Shown here: positions 23,849 through 33,486 of the stretch, one piece after another | How positions within the stretch are numbered: the stretch's first letter is position 1 | Layout of the letters: each line of letters begins with the position of its first letter | Assembly (NCBI RefSeq): GCF_008974145.1 | Contig: NZ_BJKP01000024.1 | Coordinates: forward strand, 1 to 51,957 | From: Microcystis aeruginosa NIES-4325 | GTDB lineage: Bacteria > Cyanobacteriota > Cyanobacteriia > Cyanobacteriales > Microcystaceae | Reading direction: 5' to 3' | DNA: 51,957 bases | Notes under the pieces: model-generated | Database searches by the model: none | What the model was told of the DNA's origin: nothing | What the model saw: the letters and a program-made list of their open reading frames with translations, nothing else | Translations under genes and position numbers: made by a program

Positions 23849-24703
23849 TTACCGATTACTGTTTACTGTTGAGACTTGACATTGGGGACAAAAATGAGAG
23901 GAGCGCCCACTTAATTTAATTCTGGCAATAGTTGCACCGCAAAGACGACAATTTTCGCCAGTACGACCATAAACCCAGGCCATCGCCCCATAATTGCCGT
24001 TAACTCCCGTAACGTGGAGAAAATCGCTAAAACTGGTGCCGCCTTCAGCGATCGCCGTTTCCAACACAGAAATAATGTTTTTTGTCAATAAGTCTATTTG
24101 CTCAATTTTTAAGAGATTGGCGGCAGTTTGGGGATGGATACCACTTTTAAAAAGAACTTCATCCGCATAGATATTGCCAATTCCTGCCACCACATTTTGA
24201 TCGAGGAGAAAAGTTTTAATCGGACGACGACTTTTTTGACAGTGACTATAGAGGTAATCGGGGGTAAAATTGCGATCAAAGGGTTCCAGTCCCAGTTTTT
24301 TGAGACCAGTAATCACGCTTTCTGGGGTTTTATCGGCGGCAATCCACCAAATTTTCCCGAAAGTGCGGGTATCGACAAAGCGCAATTCTTGCTGATTGGC
24401 AAAAAAGAAGCGTAAGCGCGTATGAATCGGCAGGGGAGTGGTATCTTTTACCCAGAGCAATTGTCCGGTCATACGCAGATGAACCCCGATACTGCTACCA
24501 TTATCTAAATTGGCGAGGAGATATTTGCCTCGGCGCTGCCAATTGCTAATCGTAGTCTGAGCAATTCCTTGTAGAAAAGTTGCCTCGCAATTAGGATAGG
24601 CTAGGGTACGCTGTAATAATACTTCCCCACCGATAATTTTTTTGCCCTGGGTAACTTGATTTAACCCGCGACGCACCGTTTCTACTTCTGGCAATTCTGG
24701 CAT
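23849..24703 (-). CDS. mutM: Formamidopyrimidine-DNA glycosylase
   Basis: MutM/Fpg removes 8-oxoguanine and other oxidised purines and nicks the abasic site. The catalytic N-terminus PELPEVETVRRGL (Pro2 and Glu3 after Met removal) is intact. The helix-two-turn-helix region has FLLDQNVVAGIGNIYADEVLF, and the C-terminal zinc finger is CRLCGATIARIKLSGRSSHFCPQCQ. The 284-residue length is normal. Such repair is important in oxygenic phototrophs. It lies between ccs1 and the channel gene on the same strand. Confidence 0.95.
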   Translation of the reverse strand: MPELPEVETVRRGLNQVTQGKKIIGGEVLLQRTLAYPNCEATFLQGIAQTTISNWQRRGKYLLANLDNGSSIGVHLRMTGQLLWVKDTTPLPIHTRLRFFFANQQELRFVDTRTFGKIWWIAADKTPESVITGLKKLGLEPFDRNFTPDYLYSHCQKSRRPIKTFLLDQNVVAGIGNIYADEVLFKSGIHPQTAANLLKIEQIDLLTKNIISVLETAIAEGGTSFSDFLHVTGVNGNYGAMAWVYGRTGENCRLCGATIARIKLSGRSSHFCPQCQVSTVNSNR

Positions 24704-24807
24704 ATAAGTAATTGAACAAAATTAAGTTCTTGGTTAGGGTAGGCAAAAGGAAAAAGATAGATAAACAGAACTTTTTATCAGGAAACGACACCAGATTAAC
24801 GTCAATT

Positions 24808-26151
24808 CTACTTTAACTTTAACATTTCGATGGTATCGATCACTTCCCGTTCAAAACTGACTTGAGCGCGATTAGTTTTACCACCAATATAAAAGCGATC
24901 GCCCGATTGTAAAGCCCAAATTTGCGAATGGGAAAAGTAACTCATTACCACTCCCATCATCAATAAAGCAAAACCTAAATAGACGATAGGCACTCCCGGA
25001 TCTGCCTTAATTTGTAACCCTGTACTGCCCACTAATTCGACTATTTTTAGATTAACTCCATTGATAGGAATCGTCATTCCTTCCCGTACAGCAGAGGTTA
25101 AATCTCCCTTAGCATCATAGACGATTACCGTACCTTGTAAATCTCTGGTTAAAAGAGAAACTCCCTCACTAAGATCGGTTTTAGTCGGGATCCAAGTTCC
25201 CCAGATTTGTCCATTACCTTTGGTGTCTAAACTAGCCATCGGTAGCTGTAGAATCGGACTATTATTCACCTGTACTTTTACCCCAGCAATCCCCCAACTG
25301 GTTTGATAAAAAGTCACCCCTTTATGGTGCAAAGGTTGATTAACTTGAATAGTTTTGCGATCAATCTCATCTCCTTGATCATCGATCACCGACAAATCAG
25401 AATAGAATTGTTCTACGTCACCTTTAGGACTATAATCAATCCAAAAACGATTAACTTTAATCCCCCAATCCTTAGGGAGAGAATTTTTAGATAAGGGTCC
25501 AGCTTCAATAATATTTTTAACATGAAAACTATCGCCACTAGCTACCATTTCTTGAGCGAAAAACCCCGTTAACGCTCCCCAGATCGCTCCTGCTAAAATA
25601 ATTAACATGGCTGCATGAACGATAATCGGACCAACTTTACCAATCAGACCTTTACGAGCATAAAGACTGTTATTTTCTAGAAAAACTTTGTAGCCTTTTT
25701 TTTCTAATAGGGGAGTGAGGGATTCTAGGGAACCTGTTTCTAATTCAGCACTTAAAGCTAGTTTTTGAAATTGGCGAGATTGTTGATAAAATTGCCAGTT
25801 TCTGGCCGCCTTTAAAGCTGGTAATTGTCGTCGGAAGGTGCAAGCGGTTAAACTGGAACCAAAGAGAATTAATAATGATAAATACCACCAAGTGCTATAA
25901 ACATGATTTAATCCCAATAGTAATAAAACTTGCCAAGTCAGAAAGCCAAATAAAGCGGGTTTTTCAGGATAATTAGCTTGGTAAAAAGATAGGGATTGTC
26001 CCTGTTCGATTACCGTCCCAGAAATGCTAAAAATAGCGATTAAAAGTAAAAGAATAATTGCCAATCGCAGATCGGCAATAGTCTGAATAAATTTCCGTCC
26101 CCATTGGGCTGGTCTATTCTTTAAATTTGAGGAAGTTTCCGATATAGTCAT
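24808..26151 (-). CDS. ccs1: Cytochrome c biogenesis protein Ccs1 (ResB family)
   Basis: Ccs1/CcsB is the ResB-like half of the system II haem ligation complex, which with CcsA attaches haem to apocytochromes c on the lumen side of the thylakoid. The protein has helices at about residues 29-50, 70-92 and 98-115, one near 180-200, and one at the C-terminus ([16 protein letters not shown]), with a large lumenal domain (about 205-385). [27 protein letters not shown] and [17 protein letters not shown] are ResB landmarks. The start is the ATG at 26151, and a longer frame adds seven residues. Its partner ccsA is not in the window, but ccdA lies 420 bp upstream on the same strand. Confidence 0.92.
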   Translation of the reverse strand: MTISETSSNLKNRPAQWGRKFIQTIADLRLAIILLLLIAIFSISGTVIEQGQSLSFYQANYPEKPALFGFLTWQVLLLLGLNHVYSTWWYLSLLILFGSSLTACTFRRQLPALKAARNWQFYQQSRQFQKLALSAELETGSLESLTPLLEKKGYKVFLENNSLYARKGLIGKVGPIIVHAAMLIILAGAIWGALTGFFAQEMVASGDSFHVKNIIEAGPLSKNSLPKDWGIKVNRFWIDYSPKGDVEQFYSDLSVIDDQGDEIDRKTIQVNQPLHHKGVTFYQTSWGIAGVKVQVNNSPILQLPMASLDTKGNGQIWGTWIPTKTDLSEGVSLLTRDLQGTVIVYDAKGDLTSAVREGMTIPINGVNLKIVELVGSTGLQIKADPGVPIVYLGFALLMMGVVMSYFSHSQIWALQSGDRFYIGGKTNRAQVSFEREVIDTIEMLKLK

Positions 26152-26334
26152 AAGAACTCTTGTAAAGATCAAAAATTGTTGTTAGGGTTAGAAGTCAGCA
26201 GCCAGTAGTCAGGAGAATTAAGAATGAACAGTAATCAATTAGGCTGCATCTCACATTTACAGAAACACCGACAACCAGCAATTATCCGTGATTCTTAAAT
26301 TATCACAGATATATCAGCAGCTGTCTGTAAGCAT

Positions 26335-26381
26335 CCCACCGAAAAGCTAATGCGCGGTGGGTTTGGGGGGTTCTACCCCCC
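26335..26381. repeat. Twin hairpin repeat between ccdA and ccs1
   Basis: CCCACCG/CGGTGGG (26335-26341, 26355-26361) and GGGGGGT/ACCCCCC (26365-26371, 26375-26381) form two adjacent stems. The remaining 26152-26571 spacer has no gene and shows only AT-rich sequence. The pair could act as a terminator of ccdA transcripts or be a dispersed element. Confidence 0.6.
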
Positions 26382-26571
26382 AAAAGCTTGGATTGAGTGA
26401 TAAAATCGGAAGTAATGATCAATTTTAGAAGATAGTTTACCTTTAAAAATCCCAACTCAGCAGATTTGCAAAAATGAGCAGTTTTTAAACCATCAAAAAT
26501 TAATTATGCAAGAGGTTCTATAGTTAAAAGTTTTACAATTTTAGCCAATTACCCATTGTAACCCTCCACCA

Positions 26572-27300
26572 TCACAGCAGACGGGATAATAAAGAAAAAA
26601 CTCCAAAACCGATTAATAAAACCCCACTGACAGGATTAATCCACCCGGACCATTGACGCAGGGAAAGAAAGCTTTTCAGCGAGGCAGTAAAAGAACCGAC
26701 GATAATTAAGGGTAAAACATAGCCAGCAGTGTAGGATAACAATAATCCCCCTCCTAAGCTTAAATCTCCCGTATTTGCCACCCATGCCAATAGAGTTGCT
26801 AGAACAGGTGTGCTACAAGGGGATGCGATTAAACCAAATGTTAAACCGAGAAGATAGGACCGCAAAATCGGGGGAAAATCGCCAGTAATCCAATCGGTAG
26901 CGCCAAGGGAGGGGAAGCGCAGGGGTAATAATTCCAAGAGGTTTAACCCCATCAAAATAGCGATCGCACTGACGATAATTGGTAAACCGATCCCCACCTG
27001 TCCATAGACTTTTCCTAAAGTAGCGGCAATTAGTCCCAATCCCGCTAAGGTGGTGGCTAATCCCAGGGAAAACCATGTGGACTGCCAAAAAGCCGCTAAA
27101 CGACCTTTATTTTCGTAACCCCCGATATAAGCGACGGTAATCGGCAACATCGACAGCATACAGGGGGTAAGACTGGTGAGTAAACCCGCTAGAAAAATCA
27201 CGGCAATACTGACAAAACTAAGGTGAGTTAGTTGGGAAGTGACTAAGCGATCGGCGTATTGTTCAAGGTGATAGAGTTGAGTCTGTAATTGGTCTAACAT
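26572..27300 (-). CDS. ccdA: Cytochrome c biogenesis protein CcdA
   Basis: CcdA is a six-helix membrane thiol transporter that carries reducing equivalents from thioredoxin across the thylakoid membrane to keep apocytochrome c cysteines reduced. The two redox cysteines are Cys47 in SLTPCMLSMLP and Cys162 in ASPCSTPVL, symmetric in the two halves of the protein. The 242-residue length is standard. The gene is on the same strand as ccs1 and upstream of it, so the two belong to the same pathway, although a repeat-filled spacer separates them. Confidence 0.93.
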   Translation of the reverse strand: MLDQLQTQLYHLEQYADRLVTSQLTHLSFVSIAVIFLAGLLTSLTPCMLSMLPITVAYIGGYENKGRLAAFWQSTWFSLGLATTLAGLGLIAATLGKVYGQVGIGLPIIVSAIAILMGLNLLELLPLRFPSLGATDWITGDFPPILRSYLLGLTFGLIASPCSTPVLATLLAWVANTGDLSLGGGLLLSYTAGYVLPLIIVGSFTASLKSFLSLRQWSGWINPVSGVLLIGFGVFSLLSRLL

Positions 27301-27318
27301 ATTGAGTAATTTTTCAGG

Positions 27319-27681
27319 CTAAATTTGGCTCATTTCTAGGAAATTACCATCGGGATCACTGACAAATAATGCCTTTCTACCCGAGGCACTCATTTGAATT
27401 GTATAACCTTGACTTTCTAGATACTTACCCATGGACGCCACGTCATCAATAGCGAAGGCAAGATGTGGATTGCGTCCCCATTTTTCGGGATTGGGACGGT
27501 AGTTTTGGTAATTGCTATCGACAATTAAATGAATTTGATAATCTCCCACTTGATACCAAACCCCATCGTATTGAAAAGGTCGATCAATTCTAGTCAATCC
27601 TAGAACATTTTCGTCAAAGTTAATGGCTTTTTCTAGCTCCGTGACTAAAATCGCCGTGTGTAAGGATTTTGTGATGTTCAT
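27319..27681 (-). CDS. VOC/glyoxalase-family protein
   Basis: This 120-residue protein starts at the ATG at 27681 (MNITKSLHTAILVTELEKA), 2 nt after the permease stop. It has the single vicinal-oxygen-chelate fold: HTAILVTELEKAINFDENVLGL, HLAFAIDDVASMGKYLESQG, and VSDPDGNFLEMSQI near the end. Metal ligands may be His8 (LHTAIL), the histidine in HLAFAI and the Glu in FLEM. The substrate is unknown. VOC proteins include glyoxalase I, dioxygenases and antibiotic-binding proteins. It is the last gene of a three-gene minus-strand operon with the peptide-transport genes. Confidence 0.85.
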   Translation of the reverse strand: MNITKSLHTAILVTELEKAINFDENVLGLTRIDRPFQYDGVWYQVGDYQIHLIVDSNYQNYRPNPEKWGRNPHLAFAIDDVASMGKYLESQGYTIQMSASGRKALFVSDPDGNFLEMSQI

Positions 27682-27683
27682 AG

Positions 27684-28640
27684 TTAATATCTGACTCGCG
27701 GATCGAGCCAACTATAGGTTAAATCGGCAATTAAGTTAGAGATAACAATTAAAATCCCATAGATAAAGGTAATCGCCATCACTACAGGGGTATCACTGCG
27801 GGAAATAGAATCGATCAATAAAGCACCGATACCCGGCACACGAAACACTTGTTCTGTGACTAAAGCTCCAGTAAAAATTGAGGGAATATCGAGAGCAATC
27901 AGGGTGACAACGGGGATTAAAGCATTGCGAACTATATGCTTAGTTAGGACAGAAAAATTAGTTAGTCCCTTGGCTAAGGCAGTTTTAACATACTCTTGGT
28001 GAATTTCTTCAGTTACGGAAGAACGCACGAACCGCATCAACATCGCCCCTTGATATAAGCTTAATACGGTTACGGGCATAATTGACTGTTTAACCTGCTC
28101 GATCAAACTATTAAAATCACTGATTTCTAGGGTACTGTTATAAAAAGATGGTAGCCAGTTTAACTGCACACTAAAGATAATAATTAATAATAATCCCGTC
28201 ACAAAGGTGGGTAAAGAAAAGCCAAGCATCGAAAAAGTAGAGATAATTTTGTCTAACCAAGAATAGCGCTTGACTGCTGAAATTATGCCCAAAGGAAAGG
28301 CGATTAAAATCCCGAACATATAGGCACTACCGACAATCCAGAGAGTTGTGGGTAAACGCTGCCAAATTAGGGTAAAAACTGGGCTGCGACTGGTGAAAGA
28401 ATAGCCCATATCTCCTTGAATAAATGCTAACAACCACTTGACATAACGCAGGGGAAGGGGTTGATCTAATCCGAGACTTTTGCGAATATTTTCTCGCACC
28501 GCTTCCGTAATAGCAGGATTAGCGGCAAATTCTCCCATCGGATCCCCCGGCGCTAGGGCCAAAATGCCAAAAACCACCATACTAATAGCTAAAAGAGTGG
28601 GAATCGAAAATAATAATCTTTTCAGAAAATATTTCAGCAT
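27684..28640 (-). CDS. Peptide/nickel ABC transporter permease (DppB/OppB type)
   Basis: This 318-residue protein has six predicted helices and the DppB/OppB signatures: FLKRLLFSIPTLLAISMVVF at the N-terminus, APGDP, and the EAA loop EYVKTALAKGLTNFSVLTKH with G at the conserved site. It ends TYSWLDPRVRY, typical of the family. The ATG abuts the stop of the substrate-binding protein, so the two are cotranscribed and translation is probably coupled. The second permease (DppC) and the ATPases (DppD/F) are not nearby and must be supplied from elsewhere if the system is active. Confidence 0.93.
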   Translation of the reverse strand: MLKYFLKRLLFSIPTLLAISMVVFGILALAPGDPMGEFAANPAITEAVRENIRKSLGLDQPLPLRYVKWLLAFIQGDMGYSFTSRSPVFTLIWQRLPTTLWIVGSAYMFGILIAFPLGIISAVKRYSWLDKIISTFSMLGFSLPTFVTGLLLIIIFSVQLNWLPSFYNSTLEISDFNSLIEQVKQSIMPVTVLSLYQGAMLMRFVRSSVTEEIHQEYVKTALAKGLTNFSVLTKHIVRNALIPVVTLIALDIPSIFTGALVTEQVFRVPGIGALLIDSISRSDTPVVMAITFIYGILIVISNLIADLTYSWLDPRVRY

Positions 28641-30374
28641 TTATTTACTACGCTTCCAGTCTTTGATGTTCCAAGTATTTCTATCCCAGGGAGTTAATTC
28701 AAACCCCGACAAACTATTGCTAATTGCCACCACATCGGCACGATGAACCAGGGGAATAATCACAAAATCATTAATTAACATATCATTCATTTTAATTGCT
28801 ATTTCTCGCCGTTTTTCTGGGTTTAATTCTTGACTAAAAGCTTGCCATAATTTATCGTATTCAGGATTACAATAACGAGCATAATTATCCCCGGCCCAAC
28901 CATCAGCTTTTTGGGGAATTTCGCCACAGGTAAAGGTTTTAAAATAGGCTTTCGGATCGGGACTATTATTACCTGTAGTGTACATTTGTAGGTCAGCATA
29001 AAACTTTTCTACCGTGTCATCGTTAGCAGGATCGCTAGAAAAGAAAATACTGGCATCAATAGTTTTTAATTCTACTCCTACCCCGATCGCTTGTAAACTT
29101 TGTTTGATAATTTCTTGGGTTTTCTGACGGAGAGTGTTAACAGTAGTTTGAAAGACTAATTTCATTTCTACCCCATTTTTATCCCTAGTACCATCACCAT
29201 TATTATCTTTCCATCCCGCATCATCTAGTAATTTCTTCGCTTTTCCTAGATTAAATTCATAGCTAGTATTGGGCGAATTATATGCCGATGGCATCACGAT
29301 AAAATTAGGAGTTGTTTTCCCAGCAATACCATAAAGCTGCGTGGCAATAGTATCTCTATCAACGGCTAAAGATAAAGCTTTTCTTACTTTTACATCACTC
29401 AAAAAAGGATGGGGAAACTTAATACTAGACCTCTCACCTTCAGGAGTAACTTTATTAGGATCACTCAGATTAAATAAAACTCGTTCAATCAAAGAACCAA
29501 AACTAGATATTAACTGACCCCGACCCGATTTTTCTAAATCACTTAAAACCTTAGCTTCTACTTGCAAATTATAGGCATAATCCGCCTCCTCTGTCTGTAA
29601 AACCGCTCGTGCCGCAGAAGTTGCATCACCGCCTCCTTTTAATTCTATTCTTTGAAAACCTAACTTATCCGCTTCTCGAAAGAAAGAATTTGGTTCATAA
29701 ACTGCCGTATCTCCCGGTTTAAATTCTACCACTTTATAGGGACCAGTTCCCACCGGTAATAAATTAGCGGGGGCCTGGCGTGCCGTTTCATTGCTATATT
29801 TTTCATAGAGATGAGCAGGTAAAATCATCCCTTCTGTTCCCACAAAAACTAATGACCAAGCGGGATTAACTTGCTTAAAAGTTATTTTAACTGTATGGGG
29901 ATCGATCGCTTCCACAGTTTTAACTATTTCATAATTGCCAGCGCTAGTAGAACCAGTTTTCGGATTGGTGATAAAATTATAGGTAGCGATGACATCTTTG
30001 GCAGTAAAAGGAGTACCATCTGACCATTTAATATCTTTTTTTAGCTTCCATGTCACCGATTTACCATCCCGGGCAACTCCCCCATTTTCAATAGTAGGAA
30101 TTTCCGCCGCTAAAAAAGGAACTAATTCCCCTTTTTCATTAAAACTAGCCAAAGGTTCTAAGGTAATGCGACTCGCTTCTGAGTCTTTAAATCCCGTGGA
30201 GAGATGGGGATTTAAAATCGTCGGCGCTTGCCAATATAAAAGTTTTAAAGTTTCTGAATTATTATTTGTCGTTGCTGGAGGATTATTAGCTGTTTGTTGA
30301 CGACAAGCACTAAAAAGCAGCGTACAACTAAGGGATAAAATTAACAGGGGCAAGAAAAGCGATCGCTTAAACAT
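28641..30374 (-). CDS. Peptide/solute-binding lipoprotein (SBP family 5)
   Basis: This 577-residue protein starts at the ATG at 30374; the frame also opens at a TTG 12 nt earlier. The lipobox LFSAC (Cys24 from this start) follows a hydrophobic core, so it should be a membrane-anchored lipoprotein. The mature protein has family 5 marks: LKLLYWQAPTILNPHLSTGFKD, WKLKKDIKWSDGTPFTAKDV, LPVGTGPYKVVEF, and VRKALSLAVDRDTIATQLYG. It binds oligopeptides, nickel complexes or similar solutes, and the ligand cannot be named. It heads the operon with the DppB-type permease and a VOC protein. Confidence 0.92.
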   Translation of the reverse strand: MFKRSLFLPLLILSLSCTLLFSACRQQTANNPPATTNNNSETLKLLYWQAPTILNPHLSTGFKDSEASRITLEPLASFNEKGELVPFLAAEIPTIENGGVARDGKSVTWKLKKDIKWSDGTPFTAKDVIATYNFITNPKTGSTSAGNYEIVKTVEAIDPHTVKITFKQVNPAWSLVFVGTEGMILPAHLYEKYSNETARQAPANLLPVGTGPYKVVEFKPGDTAVYEPNSFFREADKLGFQRIELKGGGDATSAARAVLQTEEADYAYNLQVEAKVLSDLEKSGRGQLISSFGSLIERVLFNLSDPNKVTPEGERSSIKFPHPFLSDVKVRKALSLAVDRDTIATQLYGIAGKTTPNFIVMPSAYNSPNTSYEFNLGKAKKLLDDAGWKDNNGDGTRDKNGVEMKLVFQTTVNTLRQKTQEIIKQSLQAIGVGVELKTIDASIFFSSDPANDDTVEKFYADLQMYTTGNNSPDPKAYFKTFTCGEIPQKADGWAGDNYARYCNPEYDKLWQAFSQELNPEKRREIAIKMNDMLINDFVIIPLVHRADVVAISNSLSGFELTPWDRNTWNIKDWKRSK

Positions 30375-30522
30375 TTTTAGTGACAATCAATAATTCAACG
30401 GGGTGACTTAGGTGATTCCCTAACCCACCAATAACAAGTTATCAGACATTGAGTCTTGATCTCGATCGATTAATTGATTATTTGCCTTTATCTATTCCTA
30501 GTCAAGTTATCGAGAAAAATAG

Positions 30523-31401
30523 TTAAATCCCGTCAAATTCCCCTAAAACTTTCACTTCTGGTTCTAACCAGAGGGACCAGCGATCGAACACTTGTTCCTG
30601 CACATAACGAATTAAACGCAGAATATCCGAGGCTTTTGCTGAACCAATATTCAGGATAAAATTAGCGTGTAATTCTGATACTTGCGCCCCACCAATTTGA
30701 TAACCTTTTAATCCCATTTCCTCAATTAAAGCCCCAGCAAATTGCGGTTTAGGATTGCGGAAAACACTGCCACAACTAGGACGATCATAGGGTTGGGTAC
30801 TTTTGCGATGGCGTAAATTATGGGTAGTAATTGCCATTATTTCCTCGCGATTATTGGTAGCTTCTAACTGAAATGTAGCTTCGATAACTAAACGTTGATC
30901 CCCTTGCAGAGAAGAACTGCGATAACTATAATTTAAATCTTCTTTGCTTACAGTTTCTAACTGACCATCGGGATTTAATACCAGCGCCCGCACTAATCGA
31001 TCCGCCACACAGGAGGTATGCGCCCCCGCATTCATCACCACAGCCCCCCCCACCGTACCGGGGATACCCACCGCCCATTCTAGGCCCCTCCAGCCCCTTT
31101 TTGCCGCTCTCCAAGCTATTTTTGGCAGGGGTTCCCCCGCCGCTGCTGTAATCGTAGCAGTTTCGGCATCAAAACAACTCGATCGCAGATAGCGAGTATT
31201 GAGAACAAGTCCGGGTAAACCTCGATCGCTGATTAGTAAATTTGAACCAGCCCCCAAAACAGTTAAGGGTAAATCTTGTGATTGCCACCAAGCGAACACT
31301 TCTCTTAATTCCTCTAGATTAACTGGTTCGGCATACCATTGCGCTCTTCCCCCCACCCGGTAGGAAGTGAAATCAGCTAGAGAAACAGAGGATTTAATCA
31401 T
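30523..31401 (-). CDS. murB: UDP-N-acetylenolpyruvoylglucosamine reductase
   Basis: MurB reduces UDP-GlcNAc-enolpyruvate to UDP-MurNAc with NADPH and FAD. The FAD-binding VLGAGSNLLISDRGLPG is at about residues 46-62, followed by GLEWAVGIPGTVGGAVVMNAGAH. The catalytic serine lies in CGSVFRNP and the C-terminal Glu in LEPEV. The 292 residues fit type II-like MurB. It lies just downstream of murC on the same strand, as often in cyanobacteria, separated by 98 bp of heptamer repeats. Both genes act in peptidoglycan precursor synthesis. Confidence 0.94.
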   Translation of the reverse strand: MIKSSVSLADFTSYRVGGRAQWYAEPVNLEELREVFAWWQSQDLPLTVLGAGSNLLISDRGLPGLVLNTRYLRSSCFDAETATITAAAGEPLPKIAWRAAKRGWRGLEWAVGIPGTVGGAVVMNAGAHTSCVADRLVRALVLNPDGQLETVSKEDLNYSYRSSSLQGDQRLVIEATFQLEATNNREEIMAITTHNLRHRKSTQPYDRPSCGSVFRNPKPQFAGALIEEMGLKGYQIGGAQVSELHANFILNIGSAKASDILRLIRYVQEQVFDRWSLWLEPEVKVLGEFDGI

Positions 31402-31429
31402 AGGGTTTTAGGGGTTGGGGAACATTTTC

Positions 31430-31496
31430 AGTAAACAGTAATCAGTAAACAGTAAACATAATAACTGATAACTGATAACTGATAACTGATAACTAA
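31430..31496 (+). repeat. Heptamer repeat AACTGAT between murC and murB
   Basis: Tandem AACTGAT units (about 4.5) are preceded by AGTAAACAGT-type units. Related text occurs at 33109-33154, 33418-33486, 39776-39840 and 40112-40150. Confidence 0.85.
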
Positions 31497-31499
31497 CTC

Positions 31500-32927
31500 C
31501 TATACTCTAACTGCTAATTGTTCGCGGTAAAGAGAGAGCATTTCGGGGATAACTTGATTGAGATTGCCAGCACCGAGAAAGAGGGCTAGATCGCCGGGTT
31601 GGAGAATTTCTAGCAGGAATTGACCTAAAGAACTCAATTCGGGGTGATAGTAGGCGTTTTTATGGTGTTTTCTCACCTGTTCGGCCACTTGCTGCCCAGT
31701 GACGTGATTGATATTCACTTCCCCGGCACTATAAATATCCGTTAAGACTACCACATCGGCGGAACTGAAAGCGGAGCCGAATTCCTCTAAAAAGGTAGTG
31801 GTGCGACTGTAGCGATGGGGTTGGAAAATAGCGATCGAACGTTGGTACTGTTTGCCTTCTACCTTTAATTTTGCCGCTGCTAAAGTGGCTAACAATTCGC
31901 TAGGATGGTGGGCATAATCATCAATAAAAGTAATGCCGTTTGCTTCTCCCTTGTGTTCAAAACGGCGTTTTGCCCCGGCAAAAGTAGCGATCGCATCGGC
32001 AATAACGGCAAATTCTAAACCGAGATAACGTCCGATAGCCACTACTGCCAAAGCATTACTGATATTATGTTGCCCAGGGATTTTCACTTCCATTTGTCCC
32101 AGATAACTGCCTTTTTCCCAGACGGAAGCTTTCATCATTCCCTGTTCATAGATAATCTCGCTGACGGTGTAATCGGCACCTTTTTCGGGATCGAGACTAT
32201 AACTAATTGTCGGACGGAAATGCTCGGCGATCGTGTCACAATCTAAACAAGCGACTAAAATCTGGCACTGATCGGCAAATTCACGGAAAGTATCGATAAC
32301 TTCGCTTAAATTCTGGTAATGATCGGGGTGATCTAGCTCAATATTAGTAATTACACCGATTTTCGGGGCGTGTTTGGTTAGGGAACCATCGGACTCATCG
32401 GCCTCTGCCACTAAAAAACGACCTTGACCAAGACGAGCGTTACCTTCCCAAGCGTCCACCTCACCACCGACAATGATCGTGGGGTCTAATCCCGCTTCTA
32501 ACAAAACGTAACCGATTAAGCTGCTAGTGGTGGTTTTGCCGTGGGTGCCAGCAACGGCAATACTGTCGTAATCAGCGATTAAAGCCGCTAAAACGTCGCT
32601 GCGGTGAAAAATTGGGTATCCTAAGTCTCTGGCCGCTTGATATTCCTTGTTATGGTTATTAATCGCCGTGGAGCAGATTACTTGCGGAACTGTTTGGCTA
32701 CTGTTTTCAGGGTCCGGAGAATGAAATAAAGCTAAATTATTTGCCTCTTGACGGTGGAAAATGTGCGCTCCCGCTCCCTGTAGCCGTTGGGTAATATGAG
32801 TAGGACGTAAATCGGAGCCAGACACGGGTAAATTGCGCTTGGCTAAGATATAAGCGAGGGCTGACATCCCAATACCGCCAATACCGATAAAATGGAAAGG
32901 TTGGCCGTTAAAATTAACTTTTTTCAC
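31500..32927 (-). CDS. murC: UDP-N-acetylmuramate-L-alanine ligase
   Basis: MurC adds L-alanine to UDP-MurNAc with ATP, the first peptide step of peptidoglycan precursor synthesis in the cytosol. FHFIGIGGIGMSALAYIL is the UDP-binding N-terminus. VAGTHGKTTTSSLIGYVL is the ATP-binding P-loop. ITNIELDHPDHYQN and FIDDYAHHPSELLATL are Mur-ligase landmarks. GAGGAG lies 8 nt before a GTG at 32927, which I chose as the start. Another in-frame GTG at 32936 touches the ribosome-binding site itself and is less likely. The encoded product is 475 residues. Confidence 0.94.
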   Translation of the reverse strand: MKKVNFNGQPFHFIGIGGIGMSALAYILAKRNLPVSGSDLRPTHITQRLQGAGAHIFHRQEANNLALFHSPDPENSSQTVPQVICSTAINNHNKEYQAARDLGYPIFHRSDVLAALIADYDSIAVAGTHGKTTTSSLIGYVLLEAGLDPTIIVGGEVDAWEGNARLGQGRFLVAEADESDGSLTKHAPKIGVITNIELDHPDHYQNLSEVIDTFREFADQCQILVACLDCDTIAEHFRPTISYSLDPEKGADYTVSEIIYEQGMMKASVWEKGSYLGQMEVKIPGQHNISNALAVVAIGRYLGLEFAVIADAIATFAGAKRRFEHKGEANGITFIDDYAHHPSELLATLAAAKLKVEGKQYQRSIAIFQPHRYSRTTTFLEEFGSAFSSADVVVLTDIYSAGEVNINHVTGQQVAEQVRKHHKNAYYHPELSSLGQFLLEILQPGDLALFLGAGNLNQVIPEMLSLYREQLAVRV

Positions 32928-33108
32928 TGTTTTCACTCCTCAAACCCACGATTATATAAGTTTTAAACTCGATCGGTAGTAAAGTCAACTTCATGATAGG
33001 GGCATTTGAGCAGAATTCCAAAGTGTTGCCCAGTCGCCTTGCAAAATCCTTGACGCAGAATTAAAATTTTTTCTCCCAATCCCCTTTTTTTTTGGTGTGG
33101 GGACTTTT

Positions 33109-33154
33109 CAGTGATCAGTAAACAGTAAACAGTAAACAGTAATCAGTAATCAGG
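33109..33154 (+). repeat. Heptamer repeat AGTAAAC/AGTAATC
   Basis: About six 7-bp units occur in the long murC-gap2 spacer (32937-33718). That spacer also holds a MITE, another heptamer block and AT-rich sequence, with no gene. Confidence 0.8.
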
Positions 33155-33237
33155 GGCATAAATCTACTAAATCCTTATCTAGCAAAAGACTTAATTGATT
33201 AGTTCGTTCCAGATCGAAAACAATTGACAAAAATCGC

Positions 33238-33348
33238 TATAGCGTTTCCTAAGCTAGTGAGGTACACCTATTTTTCTTGCCTTTTGCCTCTTGCATGAGT
33301 GCCTAAAACCCATAACTTTTGTACCTCAGCAGACTGAAAAACGCTATA
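33238..33348. mobile_element. MITE upstream of gap2 (TIR TAGCGTTT)
   Basis: The ends TATAGCGTTT (33238-33247) and AAAACGCTATA (33338-33348) are inverted repeats. Inner parts GTGAGGTAC and GTACCTCAG also pair. The 107-bp element is flanked by TA and holds a TTGCCTT heptamer run in its middle. It resembles the element at 16150-16245. It lies about 370 bp before gap2. Confidence 0.75.
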
Positions 33349-33417
33349 AATGTCTTTCTCTATAGTGGTTTCATCCCCTATAACCCCGTCCATTGTACAA
33401 CACGAACCGAAGAGCCA

Positions 33418-33486
33418 TCAGTGAACTGAAAACTGACATCTGACATCTGGTAACTGATCACTGATCACTGATGACTGATTACTGAA
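33418..33486 (+). repeat. Heptamer repeat (CTGATCA/CTGACAT types)
   Basis: Loose 7-bp units such as ACTGATC and ACTGACA occur in tandem upstream of gap2, the same family as 31430-31496. Confidence 0.7.
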
